Shown here one piece after another: positions 25,991 through 39,566 of a stretch of DNA of 64,000 nucleotides. A model generated the notes under the pieces. It ran no database searches. It was not told where the DNA came from and saw only the letters and a list, made by a program, of their open reading frames with translations. The stretch's first letter is position 1, and each line of letters begins with the position of its first letter. Source of the DNA: Microbacterium oleivorans NBRC 103075. Its GTDB lineage: Bacteria; Actinomycetota; Actinomycetes; Actinomycetales; Microbacteriaceae. The position numbers and the translations under genes were made by a program. The stretch spans positions 1 to 64,000 of the forward strand of contig NZ_BCRG01000009.1 of the NCBI RefSeq assembly GCF_001552475.1. The letters are read 5' to 3'.

Positions 25991-27528
25991 TCCGGCCGTT
26001 CGGCGACAGCGCCGTGCTCGTCGAGGTCGACACGCTCGCCGACGTCCTCGCCCTTCACGCCCGGCTGGCCGACACCCGCCCTCGCGGGGTCGTCGACCTA
26101 ACCCCCGCAGCGCGCACGGTCCTGGTCCACGTCGACCCGACCGTCCTCCCGCTCATCGCCGCTCGCGCGTGGGTCGCGGGCGCGGACAACGGGGGACACG
26201 AGCCGTCGAGTGCGGCGGGGGAGGAGGCCGAGCTCCCCGTCGTCTACGACGGCGTCGACCTCGCCGAGACGGCATCCCTCCTCGGGCTGACCTCCGACGG
26301 GCTCATCGAGCGTCATCTCGCGGCGCGGTGGACGGTGGCGTTCACGGGTTTCGCCCCCGGTTTCGGCTATCTCGTGAGCGACGACTGGGACCTCGACGTG
26401 CCTCGGCGGGCGACACCTCGCACCCGTGTGCCGCGGGGTGCCGTCGCGCTCGCGGGGCGCTTCACAGGCGCGTACCCCCGCGAGACTCCCGGCGGGTGGC
26501 AGCTCATCGGCACGACCGACGCGCCGCTCTTCGACCCAGACGCGGACCGCCCCGTGCTGCTCCGTCCCGGCACGAGGGTGCGATTCCGGCGCGTCCCCTC
26601 GGCCCGGGTGCCCGCGGCCGGCCGGGTCGCAGCCGTCACCGGCCCCGCCTGCGCAGCGTTCACCGTCACCGATCCAGGAGCGCTCGCGACGATCCAGGAT
26701 GCCGGCCGCCCCGGGCGCCTCGCCGACGGCATCGCCACCTCGGGCGCCGCCGACCGCCCCGCCTTCGCGGCCGCGAACCGGTTGGTGGGGAACGCGCCGG
26801 GGGCGGCTGCCCTCGAGGTGACACTCGGAGGGTTCCGCGCGAGCGCGGCGCGGGATCTCTGGATCGCCGTCACGGGAGCGTGGGGACCTCTCCGGGTCGC
26901 GGGCCGGCAGGTCGATCCGTATCGACCGGTCCACTGGCCCGCCGGCGCCGAGTTCGAGATGGGCCCGTTCCGCGCCGGGGTGCGCGCCGTCCTCGCCGTG
27001 CGCGGGGGAGTGGCCGCGCCGCCCGTCGTCGGCTCCGCCGCGACCGACACCCTCGCTGGTCTCGGTCCGCTCCCGCTCCGCGCGGGCGATGCCATGGCGA
27101 CGGCGGAGGACGCGCGGCATCCCGTTCCGGCCGTCGACCTCTGGCCGTGGACCCCGCCGGCGGACGCCCTCGTGATCCCGATCGCCGCGGGACCCCGGGC
27201 GGGCTGGTTCACTCCCGTGGCCCGGCGTGCACTGTTCGAGACCCGCTGGGTGGTCGGGGCGCGGGCGGACCGCGTCGGCATCCGACTCGAAGGCCCGCCT
27301 CTGGAACGGGAATCGGATGCGGCGGGCCGCGAGCTCGCCAGCGAGGGGATGCTGCCGGGCGCCGTCCAGGTCCCGCCCGACGGACGTCCCGTGGTCCTCG
27401 GTCCCGACGGCCCGGTGACCGGTGGGTACCCCGTGATCGGCGTCGTCACATCCGCGGGTCGCGCTGCCCTCGCTCAGGCGCGGCCGGGCTCTCATCTTCT
27501 CTTCCGGAGCGCAAGCCCCCGGATGTGA
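25987..27528 (+). CDS. pxpBC: Fused 5-oxoprolinase subunits B and C
   Basis: 513 residues from GTG 25987. Residues 1 to about 210 are the KipI/PxpB domain (VIRPFGDSAVLVEV, FTGFAPGFGYL, VPRGAVALAGRFTGAYP); residues about 220-513 are the KipA/PxpC biotin-dependent-carboxylase-like domain (VTDPGALATIQDAGRPGR, ATSGAADRPAFAAANRLVGN, GPDGPVTGGYPVIGVV). Subunits B and C are separate genes in E. coli and B. subtilis; fusion is common in actinobacteria. It couples ATP use to ring opening of 5-oxoproline with PxpA. Translation is coupled to pxpA by the overlapping start. Confidence 0.93.
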   Translation: MIRPFGDSAVLVEVDTLADVLALHARLADTRPRGVVDLTPAARTVLVHVDPTVLPLIAARAWVAGADNGGHEPSSAAGEEAELPVVYDGVDLAETASLLGLTSDGLIERHLAARWTVAFTGFAPGFGYLVSDDWDLDVPRRATPRTRVPRGAVALAGRFTGAYPRETPGGWQLIGTTDAPLFDPDADRPVLLRPGTRVRFRRVPSARVPAAGRVAAVTGPACAAFTVTDPGALATIQDAGRPGRLADGIATSGAADRPAFAAANRLVGNAPGAAALEVTLGGFRASAARDLWIAVTGAWGPLRVAGRQVDPYRPVHWPAGAEFEMGPFRAGVRAVLAVRGGVAAPPVVGSAATDTLAGLGPLPLRAGDAMATAEDARHPVPAVDLWPWTPPADALVIPIAAGPRAGWFTPVARRALFETRWVVGARADRVGIRLEGPPLERESDAAGRELASEGMLPGAVQVPPDGRPVVLGPDGPVTGGYPVIGVVTSAGRAALAQARPGSHLLFRSASPRM

Positions 27529-27542
27529 GCGGCGGCGACGCG

Positions 27543-27548
27543 TAGGGT
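27543..27548 (+). promoter_or_regulatory. Leaderless-type -10 box for the lipoprotein gene
   Basis: TAGGGT seven bases before ATG 27556; no ribosome binding site. Confidence 0.45.
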
Positions 27549-27555
27549 CGGCGGC

Positions 27556-28146
27556 ATGTCCCTTCGCCGCGCCTCCGCAGCCCTCGTCCTCGCCGCCGGG
27601 CTCGGGCTCGCCGGATGCACGGGGCAGTCCGCTCCGACGTCACCGTCGACGCCGGCCGCCCCCGCGCCGGAGTCGGAGGCCGTGGAGTTCGCCCCGGCCT
27701 CAGGCGACACCGTGACCGCGGAGCAGTACTCGTTCACGCTGCCCGAGGGCTGGGGGTTCCCCGACGGCGCACCGGACGGGTTCGATGAGACGACCTTCGC
27801 CGCCGATCTGCAGGACACCGACGGCTACAGCGACAACCTCAACATCCTCGTCTCGCCCGGCGGGGAGGTCACCTCGGAACAGGTCGAGCAGGCCGGCGTC
27901 GCCGAGCTCGAGGGGGCCGGCGCCACCGAGGTGAAAGCACTCGATCGGGTCACTGCGGCCGGTTCGGAGTCCGCTCACCTGACCGCCCGGGTCGAGCAGA
28001 GCGACATCCCCTACGTCATCGACCAGTACTACCTGGTCGACGCGGGGCAGACCTACATCATCACGTTCTCCTCGAGCATCGACGCCCCGCAGGCGGAGAG
28101 GGATGCCGTCGCGCAGTCCGTCCTCGTCACATGGCAGTGGAGCTGA
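27556..28146 (+). CDS. Lipoprotein of unknown function
   Basis: 196 residues. The N-terminus MSLRRASAALVLAAGLGLAGC is a lipoprotein signal with lipobox LAGC (Cys21), followed by a Ser/Thr/Pro/Ala linker to about residue 45. The folded part has YSFTLPEGWGFPDG near residue 58, NLNILVSPGG, and a C-terminal half with YVIDQYYLVDAGQTYIITF. This pattern of one globular alpha/beta domain after a linker resembles the DcrB/LpqN/PsbP-like lipoproteins of actinobacteria, but I could not confirm the family. It should sit on the outer face of the cytoplasmic membrane. Confidence 0.7.
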   Translation: MSLRRASAALVLAAGLGLAGCTGQSAPTSPSTPAAPAPESEAVEFAPASGDTVTAEQYSFTLPEGWGFPDGAPDGFDETTFAADLQDTDGYSDNLNILVSPGGEVTSEQVEQAGVAELEGAGATEVKALDRVTAAGSESAHLTARVEQSDIPYVIDQYYLVDAGQTYIITFSSSIDAPQAERDAVAQSVLVTWQWS

Positions 28147-28201
28147 GGAGAGTCTCGGAGCGAGTTATACCGCAGGCTGTCGAAGTCGTCAATCATTCGA
28201 C

Positions 28202-28230
28202 TGGACACGGCGCGTCGCTCGTCCTATAGT
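28202..28230 (+). promoter_or_regulatory. rpoB-rpoC promoter
   Basis: TGGACA (28202-28207) and TATAGT (28225-28230) are separated by exactly 17 bases, close to the housekeeping sigma consensus. The predicted leader is about 150 bases. The gap 28147-28387 shows no gene. Confidence 0.8.
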
Positions 28231-28387
28231 AGGTAGTTGCGCTCCCCTCTACTTGCCCTCATATGGTGGTCGGCTTGTGCCTGCGCCCCCAACGGACTCC
28301 GTTGGCGCGCGCCGCAGGCGTGGACGGGAGTACTCCACCTGACGACAAGGAAAACCAGCCCTCCCCGGGCTCACGGAGGTAATTCCC

Positions 28388-31300
28388 TTGGCTGCTGCGC
28401 GCAACGCATCTACCACCACCATCAAGAACGGCCGCGGAGCATCCCGCCTCTCGTTCGCCAAGATCTCCGACACGCTGGAGGTTCCTGACCTCCTCGCGCT
28501 GCAGACCGAGTCGTTCGATTGGCTCGTCGGCAACGAGGCATGGAAGGCACGCGTCGCCGAGGCGCAGGCCGAGGGACGCACCGACGTCCCTGAGATCAGC
28601 GGCCTCGAGGAGATCTTCGAGGAGATCTCGCCGATCGAGGACCTGGGCGAGACGATGCAGCTCTCGTTCACGAACCCCTACCTCGAGCCCGAGAAGTACT
28701 CCATCGAGGAGTGCAAGGAGCGCGGCAAGACGTACGCCGCACCCCTCTACGTCGAGGCCGAGTTCATGAACCACCTCACGGGTGAGATCAAGACGCAGAC
28801 GGTCTTCATGGGCGACTTCCCGCTCCAGACCGCCCGAGGCACCTTCATCATCAACGGCACCGAGCGCGTCGTCGTCTCGCAGCTCGTCCGTTCGCCCGGT
28901 GTCTACTTCGACAAGACCCCCGACAAGACGTCCGACAAGGACATCGTCTCGGCTCGCGTCATCCCCAGCCGTGGTGCGTGGCTCGAGTTCGAGATCGACA
29001 AGCGCGACCAGGTGGGCGTCCGCATCGACCGCAAGCGCAAGCAGTCGGTCACCGTCTTCCTCAAGGCCCTCGGCCTGACGACCGAAGACATCATGCAGGA
29101 GTTCGCGGGCTTCAGCTCGATCGAGGAGACCCTCGAGAAGGACACGATCCTCACCAAGGAAGATGCGCTCCGCGACATCTACCGCAAGCTCCGTCCGGGC
29201 GAGCAGGTCGCCGCCGAGGCTGCCCGCGCGCTGCTGGACAACTTCTACTTCAACTCGAAGCGCTATGACCTGGCCAAGGTCGGTCGTTACAAGATCAACC
29301 AGAAGCTCGGCATCGACAAGGCCCTCAGCGACTCGGTCCTGACCGTCGAGGACATCGTCGCGACGATCAAGTACCTCGTGCGTCTGCACCGGGGCGACGT
29401 CAGCTACGACGGTGTCCGCAGCGGCAAGCCCGCTGAGATCCGCCTGGACGTCGACGACATCGACAACTTCGGCAACCGTCGCATCCGCGCCGTCGGCGAG
29501 CTCATCCAGAACCAGGTCCGCACCGGCCTGTCCCGCATGGAGCGCGTCGTCCGCGAGCGCATGACCACGCAGGACATCGAGGCGATCACGCCGCAGACCC
29601 TGATCAACGTCCGCCCCGTCGTGGCCGCGATCAAGGAGTTCTTCGGAACGTCGCAGCTGTCGCAGTTCATGGACCAGAACAACCCGCTCGCGGGTCTGAC
29701 CCACAAGCGTCGCCTCTCGGCGCTCGGCCCCGGTGGTCTCTCGCGTGAGCGTGCCGGCGTCGAGGTCCGTGACGTCCACCCCTCGCACTACGGCCGCATG
29801 TGCCCCATCGAGACCCCGGAAGGCCCGAACATCGGCCTGATCGGTTCGCTCGCCTCCTTCGCGCGCATCAACGCGTTCGGCTTCATCGAGACGCCGTACC
29901 GCCGCGTCGTGGGCAACAAGGTCACCGACCAGATCGACTACCTGACGGCAGCGGAAGAGGCCGACTACGTCGTGGCTCAGGCCGGTGTCGAGCTCAAGGC
30001 TGATGGTGCGTTCGTCAACGACCGCATCCTCGCCCGCCGCGGGCAGGGTGGCGAGGTCGACCTGTTCCCCGTCGACGAGATCGGCTACATGGATGTCTCG
30101 CCGCGCCAGATGGTGTCGGTCGCGACCTCCCTCATCCCCTTCCTCGAGCACGACGACGCGAACCGCGCCCTCATGGGTGCCAACATGCAGCGTCAGGCTG
30201 TCCCGCTGCTGCGCAGCGAGTCGCCGATCGTCGGAACCGGTATGGAGGGCTACGCCGCCATCGACGCGGGTGACGTGATCACCGCGCTCAAGCCCGGTGT
30301 CGTCTCCGAGGTGTCGGCCGACGTCGTCACCGTCCAGCTCGACGAGGGTGGCACGCAGGACTACTTCCTCCGGAAGTTCGACCGCTCCAACCAGGGCACG
30401 TCGTACAACCAGCGCGTCGTGGTCTCGGCCGGCGACCGTGTGGAGATCGGCGAGGTCATCGCCGATGGTCCCGCCACGGAGGACGGCGAGCTCGCGCTCG
30501 GCAAGAACCTCCTCGTCGCGTTCATGACGTGGGAGGGTCACAACTTCGAAGACGCGATCATCCTCAGCCAGGAGCTCGTCAAGAACGACACCCTCTCCTC
30601 GATCCACATCGAGGAGTACGAGGTCGACTCTCGCGACACCAAGCTAGGCAAGGAGGAGATCACCCGTGACCTCCCCAACGTCAGCCCCGACCTGCTGAAG
30701 GACCTCGACGAGCGAGGCATCATCCGCATCGGTGCCGAGGTCCGCCCCGGCGACATCCTCGTCGGCAAGGTCACGCCCAAGGGCGAGACCGAGCTGTCGG
30801 CCGAGGAGCGCCTGCTCCGCGCGATCTTCAACGAGAAGAGCCGCGAAGTCCGCGACACCTCGCTGAAGGTGCCCCACGGTGAGCAGGGCACGATCATCGC
30901 CGTCAAGGAGTTCAACGCCGAAGACGGCGACGACGAGCTCGGCTCCGGTGTCAACCGCCGCGTCGTGGTCTACATCGCCCAGAAGCGCAAGATCACCGCG
31001 GGTGACAAGCTCGCCGGTCGTCACGGCAACAAGGGCGTCATCGCGAAGATCCTGCCCGTCGAGGACATGCCGTTCATGGCGGACGGTACCCCCGTCGACG
31101 TCGTCCTGAACCCGCTCGGCATCCCCGGTCGAATGAACTTCGGCCAGGTCCTCGAGACGCACCTCGGCTGGGTCGCCAAGCAGGGCTGGAAGGTCGAAGG
31201 TTCGCCGGACTGGGCGGGCAAGCTGCCCGAGCAGGCTCGCGAGGCCGCTCCCGGCACGAAGGTCGCCACCCCGGTGTTCGACGGCGCGTTCGAGGAGGAG

Positions 31301-31882
31301 ATCGCAGGTCTGCTCGACTCCACGAACCTGACCCGTGACGGAGAGCGTCTCATCGACAGCTCCGGCAAGGCGAAGCTGTTCGACGGCCGTTCGGGTGACC
31401 CGTTCCCGGCTCCGATCTCGGTCGGCTACATGTACATCCTGAAGCTGCACCACCTTGTCGACGACAAGATCCACGCACGCTCGACGGGCCCCTACTCGAT
31501 GATCACCCAGCAGCCGCTCGGCGGTAAGGCCCAGTTCGGTGGCCAGCGCTTCGGTGAGATGGAGGTCTGGGCGCTCGAGGCCTACGGTGCCGCATACGCA
31601 CTGCAGGAGCTGCTGACGATCAAGTCGGACGACATCGTCGGCCGCGTCAAGGTCTACGAAGCGATCGTCAAGGGCGAGAACATCCAGGAGCCCGGCATCC
31701 CGGAGTCGTTCAAGGTCCTCATGAAGGAGATGCAGTCCCTCTGCCTGAACGTCGAGGTCCTCTCGGCCGACGGCACCGAGGTGAACCTGCGTGACAGTGA
31801 CGACGAGGCCTTCCGTGCAGCGGAAGAGCTCGGCATCAACATCTCCACCCGGTTCGAGTCGACGTCGATCGACGAGATCTGA
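28388..31882 (+). CDS. rpoB: RNA polymerase beta subunit
   Basis: 1164 residues starting at TTG 28388, fixed by GGAGGT seven to twelve bases upstream and by the actinobacterial N-terminus L-A-A-A-R-N. It forms with beta-prime the catalytic cleft of RNA polymerase. The rifampicin pocket (about residues 418-450) reads [20 protein letters not shown] and on through LSALGPGG, so the usual resistance positions are wild type, but the position equal to E. coli Ser522 is Ala. C-terminal landmarks: [37 protein letters not shown]. rpoC follows after 41 bases. Confidence 0.99.
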   Translation: MAAARNASTTTIKNGRGASRLSFAKISDTLEVPDLLALQTESFDWLVGNEAWKARVAEAQAEGRTDVPEISGLEEIFEEISPIEDLGETMQLSFTNPYLEPEKYSIEECKERGKTYAAPLYVEAEFMNHLTGEIKTQTVFMGDFPLQTARGTFIINGTERVVVSQLVRSPGVYFDKTPDKTSDKDIVSARVIPSRGAWLEFEIDKRDQVGVRIDRKRKQSVTVFLKALGLTTEDIMQEFAGFSSIEETLEKDTILTKEDALRDIYRKLRPGEQVAAEAARALLDNFYFNSKRYDLAKVGRYKINQKLGIDKALSDSVLTVEDIVATIKYLVRLHRGDVSYDGVRSGKPAEIRLDVDDIDNFGNRRIRAVGELIQNQVRTGLSRMERVVRERMTTQDIEAITPQTLINVRPVVAAIKEFFGTSQLSQFMDQNNPLAGLTHKRRLSALGPGGLSRERAGVEVRDVHPSHYGRMCPIETPEGPNIGLIGSLASFARINAFGFIETPYRRVVGNKVTDQIDYLTAAEEADYVVAQAGVELKADGAFVNDRILARRGQGGEVDLFPVDEIGYMDVSPRQMVSVATSLIPFLEHDDANRALMGANMQRQAVPLLRSESPIVGTGMEGYAAIDAGDVITALKPGVVSEVSADVVTVQLDEGGTQDYFLRKFDRSNQGTSYNQRVVVSAGDRVEIGEVIADGPATEDGELALGKNLLVAFMTWEGHNFEDAIILSQELVKNDTLSSIHIEEYEVDSRDTKLGKEEITRDLPNVSPDLLKDLDERGIIRIGAEVRPGDILVGKVTPKGETELSAEERLLRAIFNEKSREVRDTSLKVPHGEQGTIIAVKEFNAEDGDDELGSGVNRRVVVYIAQKRKITAGDKLAGRHGNKGVIAKILPVEDMPFMADGTPVDVVLNPLGIPGRMNFGQVLETHLGWVAKQGWKVEGSPDWAGKLPEQAREAAPGTKVATPVFDGAFEEEIAGLLDSTNLTRDGERLIDSSGKAKLFDGRSGDPFPAPISVGYMYILKLHHLVDDKIHARSTGPYSMITQQPLGGKAQFGGQRFGEMEVWALEAYGAAYALQELLTIKSDDIVGRVKVYEAIVKGENIQEPGIPESFKVLMKEMQSLCLNVEVLSADGTEVNLRDSDDEAFRAAEELGINISTRFESTSIDEI

Positions 31883-31923
31883 CCCGTACCGGCAACGAAC
31901 AGAATTCCGACACAGGAGAATCA

Positions 31924-35799
<3,876 letters not shown>

Positions 35800-35819
35800 T
35801 CGAGGTGTGAACGTCTGAA

Positions 35820-35853
35820 CCGAAGGCCCCTGGGATATCCCGGGGGCCTTCGG
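35820..35853 (+). terminator. Hairpin downstream of rpoC
   Basis: CCGAAGGCCCC (35820-35830) pairs perfectly with GGGGCCTTCGG (35843-35853); the 12-base loop itself contains GGGATATCCC. Stop codon is 21 bases before. No U-run. Confidence 0.7.
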
Positions 35854-35886
35854 CGTTGCCGAGGATGATCCGACGGGCGCGAGCAC

Positions 35887-35892
35887 TACCGT
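35887..35892 (+). promoter_or_regulatory. Leaderless-type -10 box
   Basis: TACCGT seven bases before ATG 35900. It decides for this ATG over a GTG at 35891 that lies inside the box. Confidence 0.45.
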
Positions 35893-35899
35893 GGGACAC

Positions 35900-36526
35900 A
35901 TGGCACGGGTGGGTGGGCGGAACGCGGGTTTCGCATGGTTCGTGGGCATCGTGAGCGCCGCGATCGTCGTGACGTTGCTGGTGCTCGCCGCACCGATGTT
36001 CCCGGCGGCGACGCAGTGGCTCACCCAGACGGGCGGAACCGCGCAGCGCGCCATCGACCCCGATGCGCCGTCGCCTGCGCCACAAGCGAGCCCCGACGCG
36101 ACCGCAGCGCCTCCCACGTGCCGGGACCTTTACAACGAGGCATCCTGGGCCGCCCTCCGGGTGACTGACGGGGCGAAGGTCGCCGCGTCCACCGACCCGC
36201 CCGTCTCGAGCGCCACCGCTGTTGTGGCCGCCCTCGAGCCCTCCGTGGCTCTCACGTGCCTCTGGACGTCCGACAAAGGCCGGATCTCGACCACGGTCGC
36301 GACGGTCCCGACGGATGCCGGTGCCATCGCAGCGGCCGCGTTGCCCGGCAAGGGATTCGAGTGCGGCGAGGCGGACGGTCGCGTCCGGTGCACACGGGCG
36401 GACGGGAAGCTGGTCGAAACCATCGAGGCGGGCGGCGGTCGTTGGCTGTCGACGTCGCAGCAGGCGTGGCATCCCGAGCAGTACGCCGCCCGGGTGGCGG
36501 AGGCGGTCTGGCCGGTCGAAGGCTGA
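35900..36526 (+). CDS. Membrane-anchored exported protein, unknown
   Basis: 208 residues from ATG 35900 (M-A-R-V-G-G). One N-terminal membrane helix (FAWFVGIVSAAIVVTLLVLA, about residues 10-29) anchors a Pro/Ala-rich linker and an external domain with four cysteines: CRDLYN, LTCLWTSDKG, GFECGEADGRVRC. The Cys spacing and order resemble those of the facing lipoprotein at 36531-37136 (CKSIL, CVWADPG, YLCYEPDRGLRC), so the two look like distant relatives, each probably with two disulfides. The genes converge with a four-base gap. No family recognised; function unknown. Confidence 0.65.
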   Translation: MARVGGRNAGFAWFVGIVSAAIVVTLLVLAAPMFPAATQWLTQTGGTAQRAIDPDAPSPAPQASPDATAAPPTCRDLYNEASWAALRVTDGAKVAASTDPPVSSATAVVAALEPSVALTCLWTSDKGRISTTVATVPTDAGAIAAAALPGKGFECGEADGRVRCTRADGKLVETIEAGGGRWLSTSQQAWHPEQYAARVAEAVWPVEG

Positions 36527-36530
36527 CGCG

Positions 36531-37136
36531 TCAGCGCCAGATCTTCGCCACGATCGCGGCCGTATAGCCCTGGGGTGCGAGGTTCGAGTACTGCGTGTCG
36601 ATCGCGACGCCATCGCGCCAGAAGACGGTGCGTCCCTGCGGGAGGCCGAGGTCGTCCGTCCAGGTCTTCTCGCAGCGGAGACCACGGTCGGGTTCGTAGC
36701 AGAGGTAGCCGTCGTCGACGCCCAGGAGGTAGAGGGCGTCGCGGGCTGAACGCTCGGGGGAGTACCCGACGACCGTGACGAGGCTCGTCCGGCTGGCGCC
36801 GGGGTCTGCCCACACGCAGACGCGGCTGCTGTCCGGGCGGATGCCGCCGCCCATCCCCGTCGCGTTCAGAGGGATGCCCTGAAGCGTCGCGAGGATGCCG
36901 TCGGAGAGGATGCTCTTGCAGTCCGACGGAAGCGGGGTGGTCGACGTCGAGGGTCCGAACGGAAAGTCGGCGATCGCGACGGGCGTGACCGTGGGCGTCG
37001 GTGTGGCGGATGCCGCATCCGTCGGCCCGGGAAGCGAATCCGGCTCCGGGGCGCACGCTGACGCCCCCAGCGTTAGTGCGGCACTCGCGAGGAGAGCGCC
37101 GATCGCTCGTCCGATCACTGCGCGCCGCCTCGTCAT
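36531..37136 (-). CDS. Lipoprotein with Cys-rich external domain, unknown
   Basis: 201 residues from ATG 37136 (M-T-R-R-R), chosen because a TATCGT box stands seven bases upstream. The signal sequence IGALLASAALTLGASAC ends in lipobox SAC, followed by a Pro/Thr/Ser linker. The external domain has SDCKSILSDGIL, SSRVCVWADPG, YLCYEPDRGLRCEKTW and ends in GYTAAIVAKIWR. Its Cys pattern parallels the convergent neighbour at 35900-36526. Divergent from the membrane protein gene at 37268. Function unknown; envelope location is well supported. Confidence 0.68.
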   Translation of the reverse strand: MTRRRAVIGRAIGALLASAALTLGASACAPEPDSLPGPTDAASATPTPTVTPVAIADFPFGPSTSTTPLPSDCKSILSDGILATLQGIPLNATGMGGGIRPDSSRVCVWADPGASRTSLVTVVGYSPERSARDALYLLGVDDGYLCYEPDRGLRCEKTWTDDLGLPQGRTVFWRDGVAIDTQYSNLAPQGYTAAIVAKIWR

Positions 37137-37143
37137 GACGTCA

Positions 37144-37149
37144 ACGATA
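37144..37149 (-). promoter_or_regulatory. Leaderless-type -10 box for the lipoprotein gene
   Basis: TATCGT on the reverse strand, seven bases before ATG 37136. Confidence 0.45.
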
Positions 37150-37267
37150 CGCATCGCGTGCCACTCCGCCTCGAGACACGACGGGGCGCCTCCCGGGTGG
37201 CTGCGGAACGCGGGGATACGCTCGCTTCAGCGGTGGCGCACGCCCCCGCGTGAGGAGTGACACGGCA

Positions 37268-38329
37268 ATGAGCGACCCCAAGTACGGCGAGCGAGACGAC
37301 CAGAAGAGCGAGCCCGCGTACGGTGAGCCGATCAACGAGCCGATCTCGCCCGAGGCGTCGCGCGGTGTCGACGATGTCGTGGGCAGCGCCAACGACAGCC
37401 TCGCCGACGCAGAGGCGGCCTCCCGCGCCGCCGATGACCGTCGCCGCGGCGATGCCGCCTTCGATGTGAGCGACCGCGGGTCGGACCTCTCCGTCGACTA
37501 CAGCAAGTACAGCGAACCCGACGCCCCCGTCGCGTCGAGCGCCGTCACGAGCGAACCCCTGTACCGCCCGGCCGCTGAAGAGCCCGAAGCCGTCGCCGCC
37601 GACGCGCCGACGCGCGCCAACGAGTCCGTCGTCTCCGAACCGGCGTCGCAGGCCGCTCCGGCAACGGCCGTCTACTCGCACGTCGACGAGACGCCGACGA
37701 CGGTCACCTCCACCGAGCCCGCCGCCACCGCCACAGCAGCGCCGACGGCCGTCTACTCGCAGCAGCCCATCTTCGTCCAGGCTCCCGAAGCACCCCGCCC
37801 GCGGGGTAATCGCGGCGCAGCCGGCGCGATCGGCCTTCTCGCGGCTCTGCTGTTCGCGATCCTCTACCTCGCCGCGACGCTCGGCCTGAGCATCCTGAAC
37901 GACGACCTGGCGCTCGATGCACTCGGCAACCGCACGGTAGAGGTCGTCACCACGTGGGGCTTCTGGGTCCCCGTCGCCGTCTTCTTCCTCGGCTTCTGGC
38001 TGCTCGGCGCCTTCATCAACCGCGGCCGATGGGGTCGCTGGGTCGTCTTCGGACTCATCGTCGGCGCGATCGCGTACGGCGGCCACATCCTCGGTCAGTT
38101 GTTCGAGGCGCCGTTTTGGTCGATCGCCCCGTCGCGCGCCGGCGAGATCGTCGGCGATCAGCTGCTCGCGCCGCTGGCCGTCATCGCTTTCGTTCTGGGC
38201 CGCGAGATCACGATCTGGTTCGGCGCCTGGGTCGCTGCTCGCGGTCGCCGCGTGACCGAGCTCAACGACGAAGCGCAGCGCGAGTACGAGCGCACGCTCG
38301 AGGCCGGTCCTCAGCTCCACCAGTACTGA
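37268..38329 (+). CDS. Multi-spanning membrane protein with long disordered N-terminus
   Basis: 353 residues from ATG 37268, with GAGGAG upstream. Residues 1 to about 180 are hydrophilic and disordered (MSDPKYGERDD, many Glu/Pro/Ala/Thr) with a doubled TAVYS element (TAVYSHVDET and TAVYSQQP). Then come four membrane helices: about 190-212, 230-252, 258-280 and 300-325. No catalytic or transporter motif is visible and no family recognised. The next small membrane-protein gene starts 16 bases downstream, so the pair is probably one operon, of unknown envelope role. Confidence 0.7.
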   Translation: MSDPKYGERDDQKSEPAYGEPINEPISPEASRGVDDVVGSANDSLADAEAASRAADDRRRGDAAFDVSDRGSDLSVDYSKYSEPDAPVASSAVTSEPLYRPAAEEPEAVAADAPTRANESVVSEPASQAAPATAVYSHVDETPTTVTSTEPAATATAAPTAVYSQQPIFVQAPEAPRPRGNRGAAGAIGLLAALLFAILYLAATLGLSILNDDLALDALGNRTVEVVTTWGFWVPVAVFFLGFWLLGAFINRGRWGRWVVFGLIVGAIAYGGHILGQLFEAPFWSIAPSRAGEIVGDQLLAPLAVIAFVLGREITIWFGAWVAARGRRVTELNDEAQREYERTLEAGPQLHQY

Positions 38330-38345
38330 TGGGCACCCGCGGCTG

Positions 38346-38813
38346 ATGACGCAGCCCGCTGGTGTCGCGCCGCCGATTGCCGCGTTCTTCGCGACGATCG
38401 GCTTCGCGGCGCTCGCGATCTGCGGGTTCGGCTTCACGAGTCTGCTCACCGACACCGACGTCATCGCCGCCCCCGGGCTCGGCCAGGGAGCGGGCATCGT
38501 CGCGATGCTTCTCTCTGCGGTCGCCTTCGCCGGCACCGAGTACGGAGCGGTGCGCCGGGCACGCTTCCCCTCCGCCGGGTGGGTCATGATCGCCACGGTC
38601 GCCGCGTATCTCGCGGGCATCGTGTTCGGAGGCCTGGTCCCCGGCGCCGACGTCGCCCTCTCGGTGAGCGCGGCGGGCGAGTTCAGCCTCTCCTGGTACG
38701 CGCTCGTTCTCGCTGTCACCTCGGCAGTGGCGGCGTGGGCGGGAATCGCGCTCCGGCGGACGCGCGCTCGTCGCCCCGAGTGGCCGTGGGAACACGAGGA
38801 AGAGGACGAGTGA
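38346..38813 (+). CDS. Small membrane protein, four helices
   Basis: 155 residues from ATG 38346. Four hydrophobic helices at about 10-32, 47-65, 80-98 and 110-135, with a charged C-terminal tail rich in Arg then Glu (RRTRARRPEWPWEHEEEDE). No family recognised. There is no ribosome binding site close to the start, so translation may be coupled to the upstream membrane-protein gene, 16 bases before. Confidence 0.65.
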   Translation: MTQPAGVAPPIAAFFATIGFAALAICGFGFTSLLTDTDVIAAPGLGQGAGIVAMLLSAVAFAGTEYGAVRRARFPSAGWVMIATVAAYLAGIVFGGLVPGADVALSVSAAGEFSLSWYALVLAVTSAVAAWAGIALRRTRARRPEWPWEHEEEDE

Positions 38814-38879
38814 TCGGCCGCGGCATCCCGTCGCCCTGAAATACCCCCGATCGGCCCGCATCTCCGCGACAATGGACTC

Positions 38880-39539
38880 GTGGAGCGATCGCTCGAGACG
38901 CAGGTCAGCCAGGCTGTGGAAGCCTGGCTGCGCTGGTTGCCGCGGTGGGAGCCCGCCACTCACCGAGGCCGCGTCGCTCCGTGTCGTCGGTGCCTCGGGT
39001 CGCCGATACTGTCTGCGGCCGGTCTCGGCTCTGATGTCCCGCACGGCGTGCAGCACGGTCTGTCGACCCGCATCAAGACGATCGTCGACACCTCCGTCGC
39101 GCAGTACACGGCGCGCAACCTGCCGATGCTGCAGGCCGAGCTCGACCATCAAGCCGACAGGAATCGCTCCCGAACCTACCGCCCAGCCGAGGGACTCGAA
39201 CCCGAGTTCGAGGGTCTGCCGATGGACCCCGATCCCGTCCCCGGCGCCCCCTTCCTCTTCACGATCGCGGGGTTGGCCGACGAAGCGGATGCCGCCGTCC
39301 CGGCTCTTCCCCCGCTGACCGAAGACGCGAAAGCCGCCCTTCGGCAGGAGGTCCGCCTCGCCGACGAGTACGCGAGCATGGTGGGCCGCGAGACCTGCAC
39401 GATCCTGTTGCGGCACCGGTTGCGCATCCAGACCGCCGTCGCTCAGTACGTCGAGCCGCAGATCGCCGCGATGCTGGAAGAGCTGACCCGGTCCCTCGAT
39501 GCGCCGTTCGACACCGGCGAAGGGCTGCCCGGAGTCTGA
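38880..39539 (+). CDS. Hypothetical helical protein
   Basis: 219 residues from GTG 38880 (V/M-E-R-S-L-E-T-Q), with a GACAAT -10-like box six bases upstream, suggesting a leaderless message. No signal peptide or membrane helix. A CRRCLGS pair of cysteines lies near residues 35-38; the rest is polar, largely helical in composition (TRIKTIVDTSVAQYTARN, KAALRQEVRLADEYASMVG, LRIQTAVAQYVEPQIAAML), with an acidic middle (EPEFEGLPMDPDPVPGAP). Family not recognised. Located between membrane-protein genes and an FHA-protein gene. Confidence 0.6.
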   Translation: MERSLETQVSQAVEAWLRWLPRWEPATHRGRVAPCRRCLGSPILSAAGLGSDVPHGVQHGLSTRIKTIVDTSVAQYTARNLPMLQAELDHQADRNRSRTYRPAEGLEPEFEGLPMDPDPVPGAPFLFTIAGLADEADAAVPALPPLTEDAKAALRQEVRLADEYASMVGRETCTILLRHRLRIQTAVAQYVEPQIAAMLEELTRSLDAPFDTGEGLPGV

Positions 39540-39554
39540 TCGGTCCTGCTCATT

Positions 39555-39560
39555 TAGGGT
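39555..39560 (+). promoter_or_regulatory. Leaderless-type -10 box for the FHA gene
   Basis: TAGGGT six bases before ATG 39567; the purines in between are too close to the ATG to be a normal ribosome binding site. Confidence 0.4.
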
Positions 39561-39566
39561 GGGGGA

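Noticed and set aside
28259..30607. Reverse-strand open frame of 782 codons opposite rpoB
   Set aside because: Antisense shadow; no ribosome binding site or recognisable motif.
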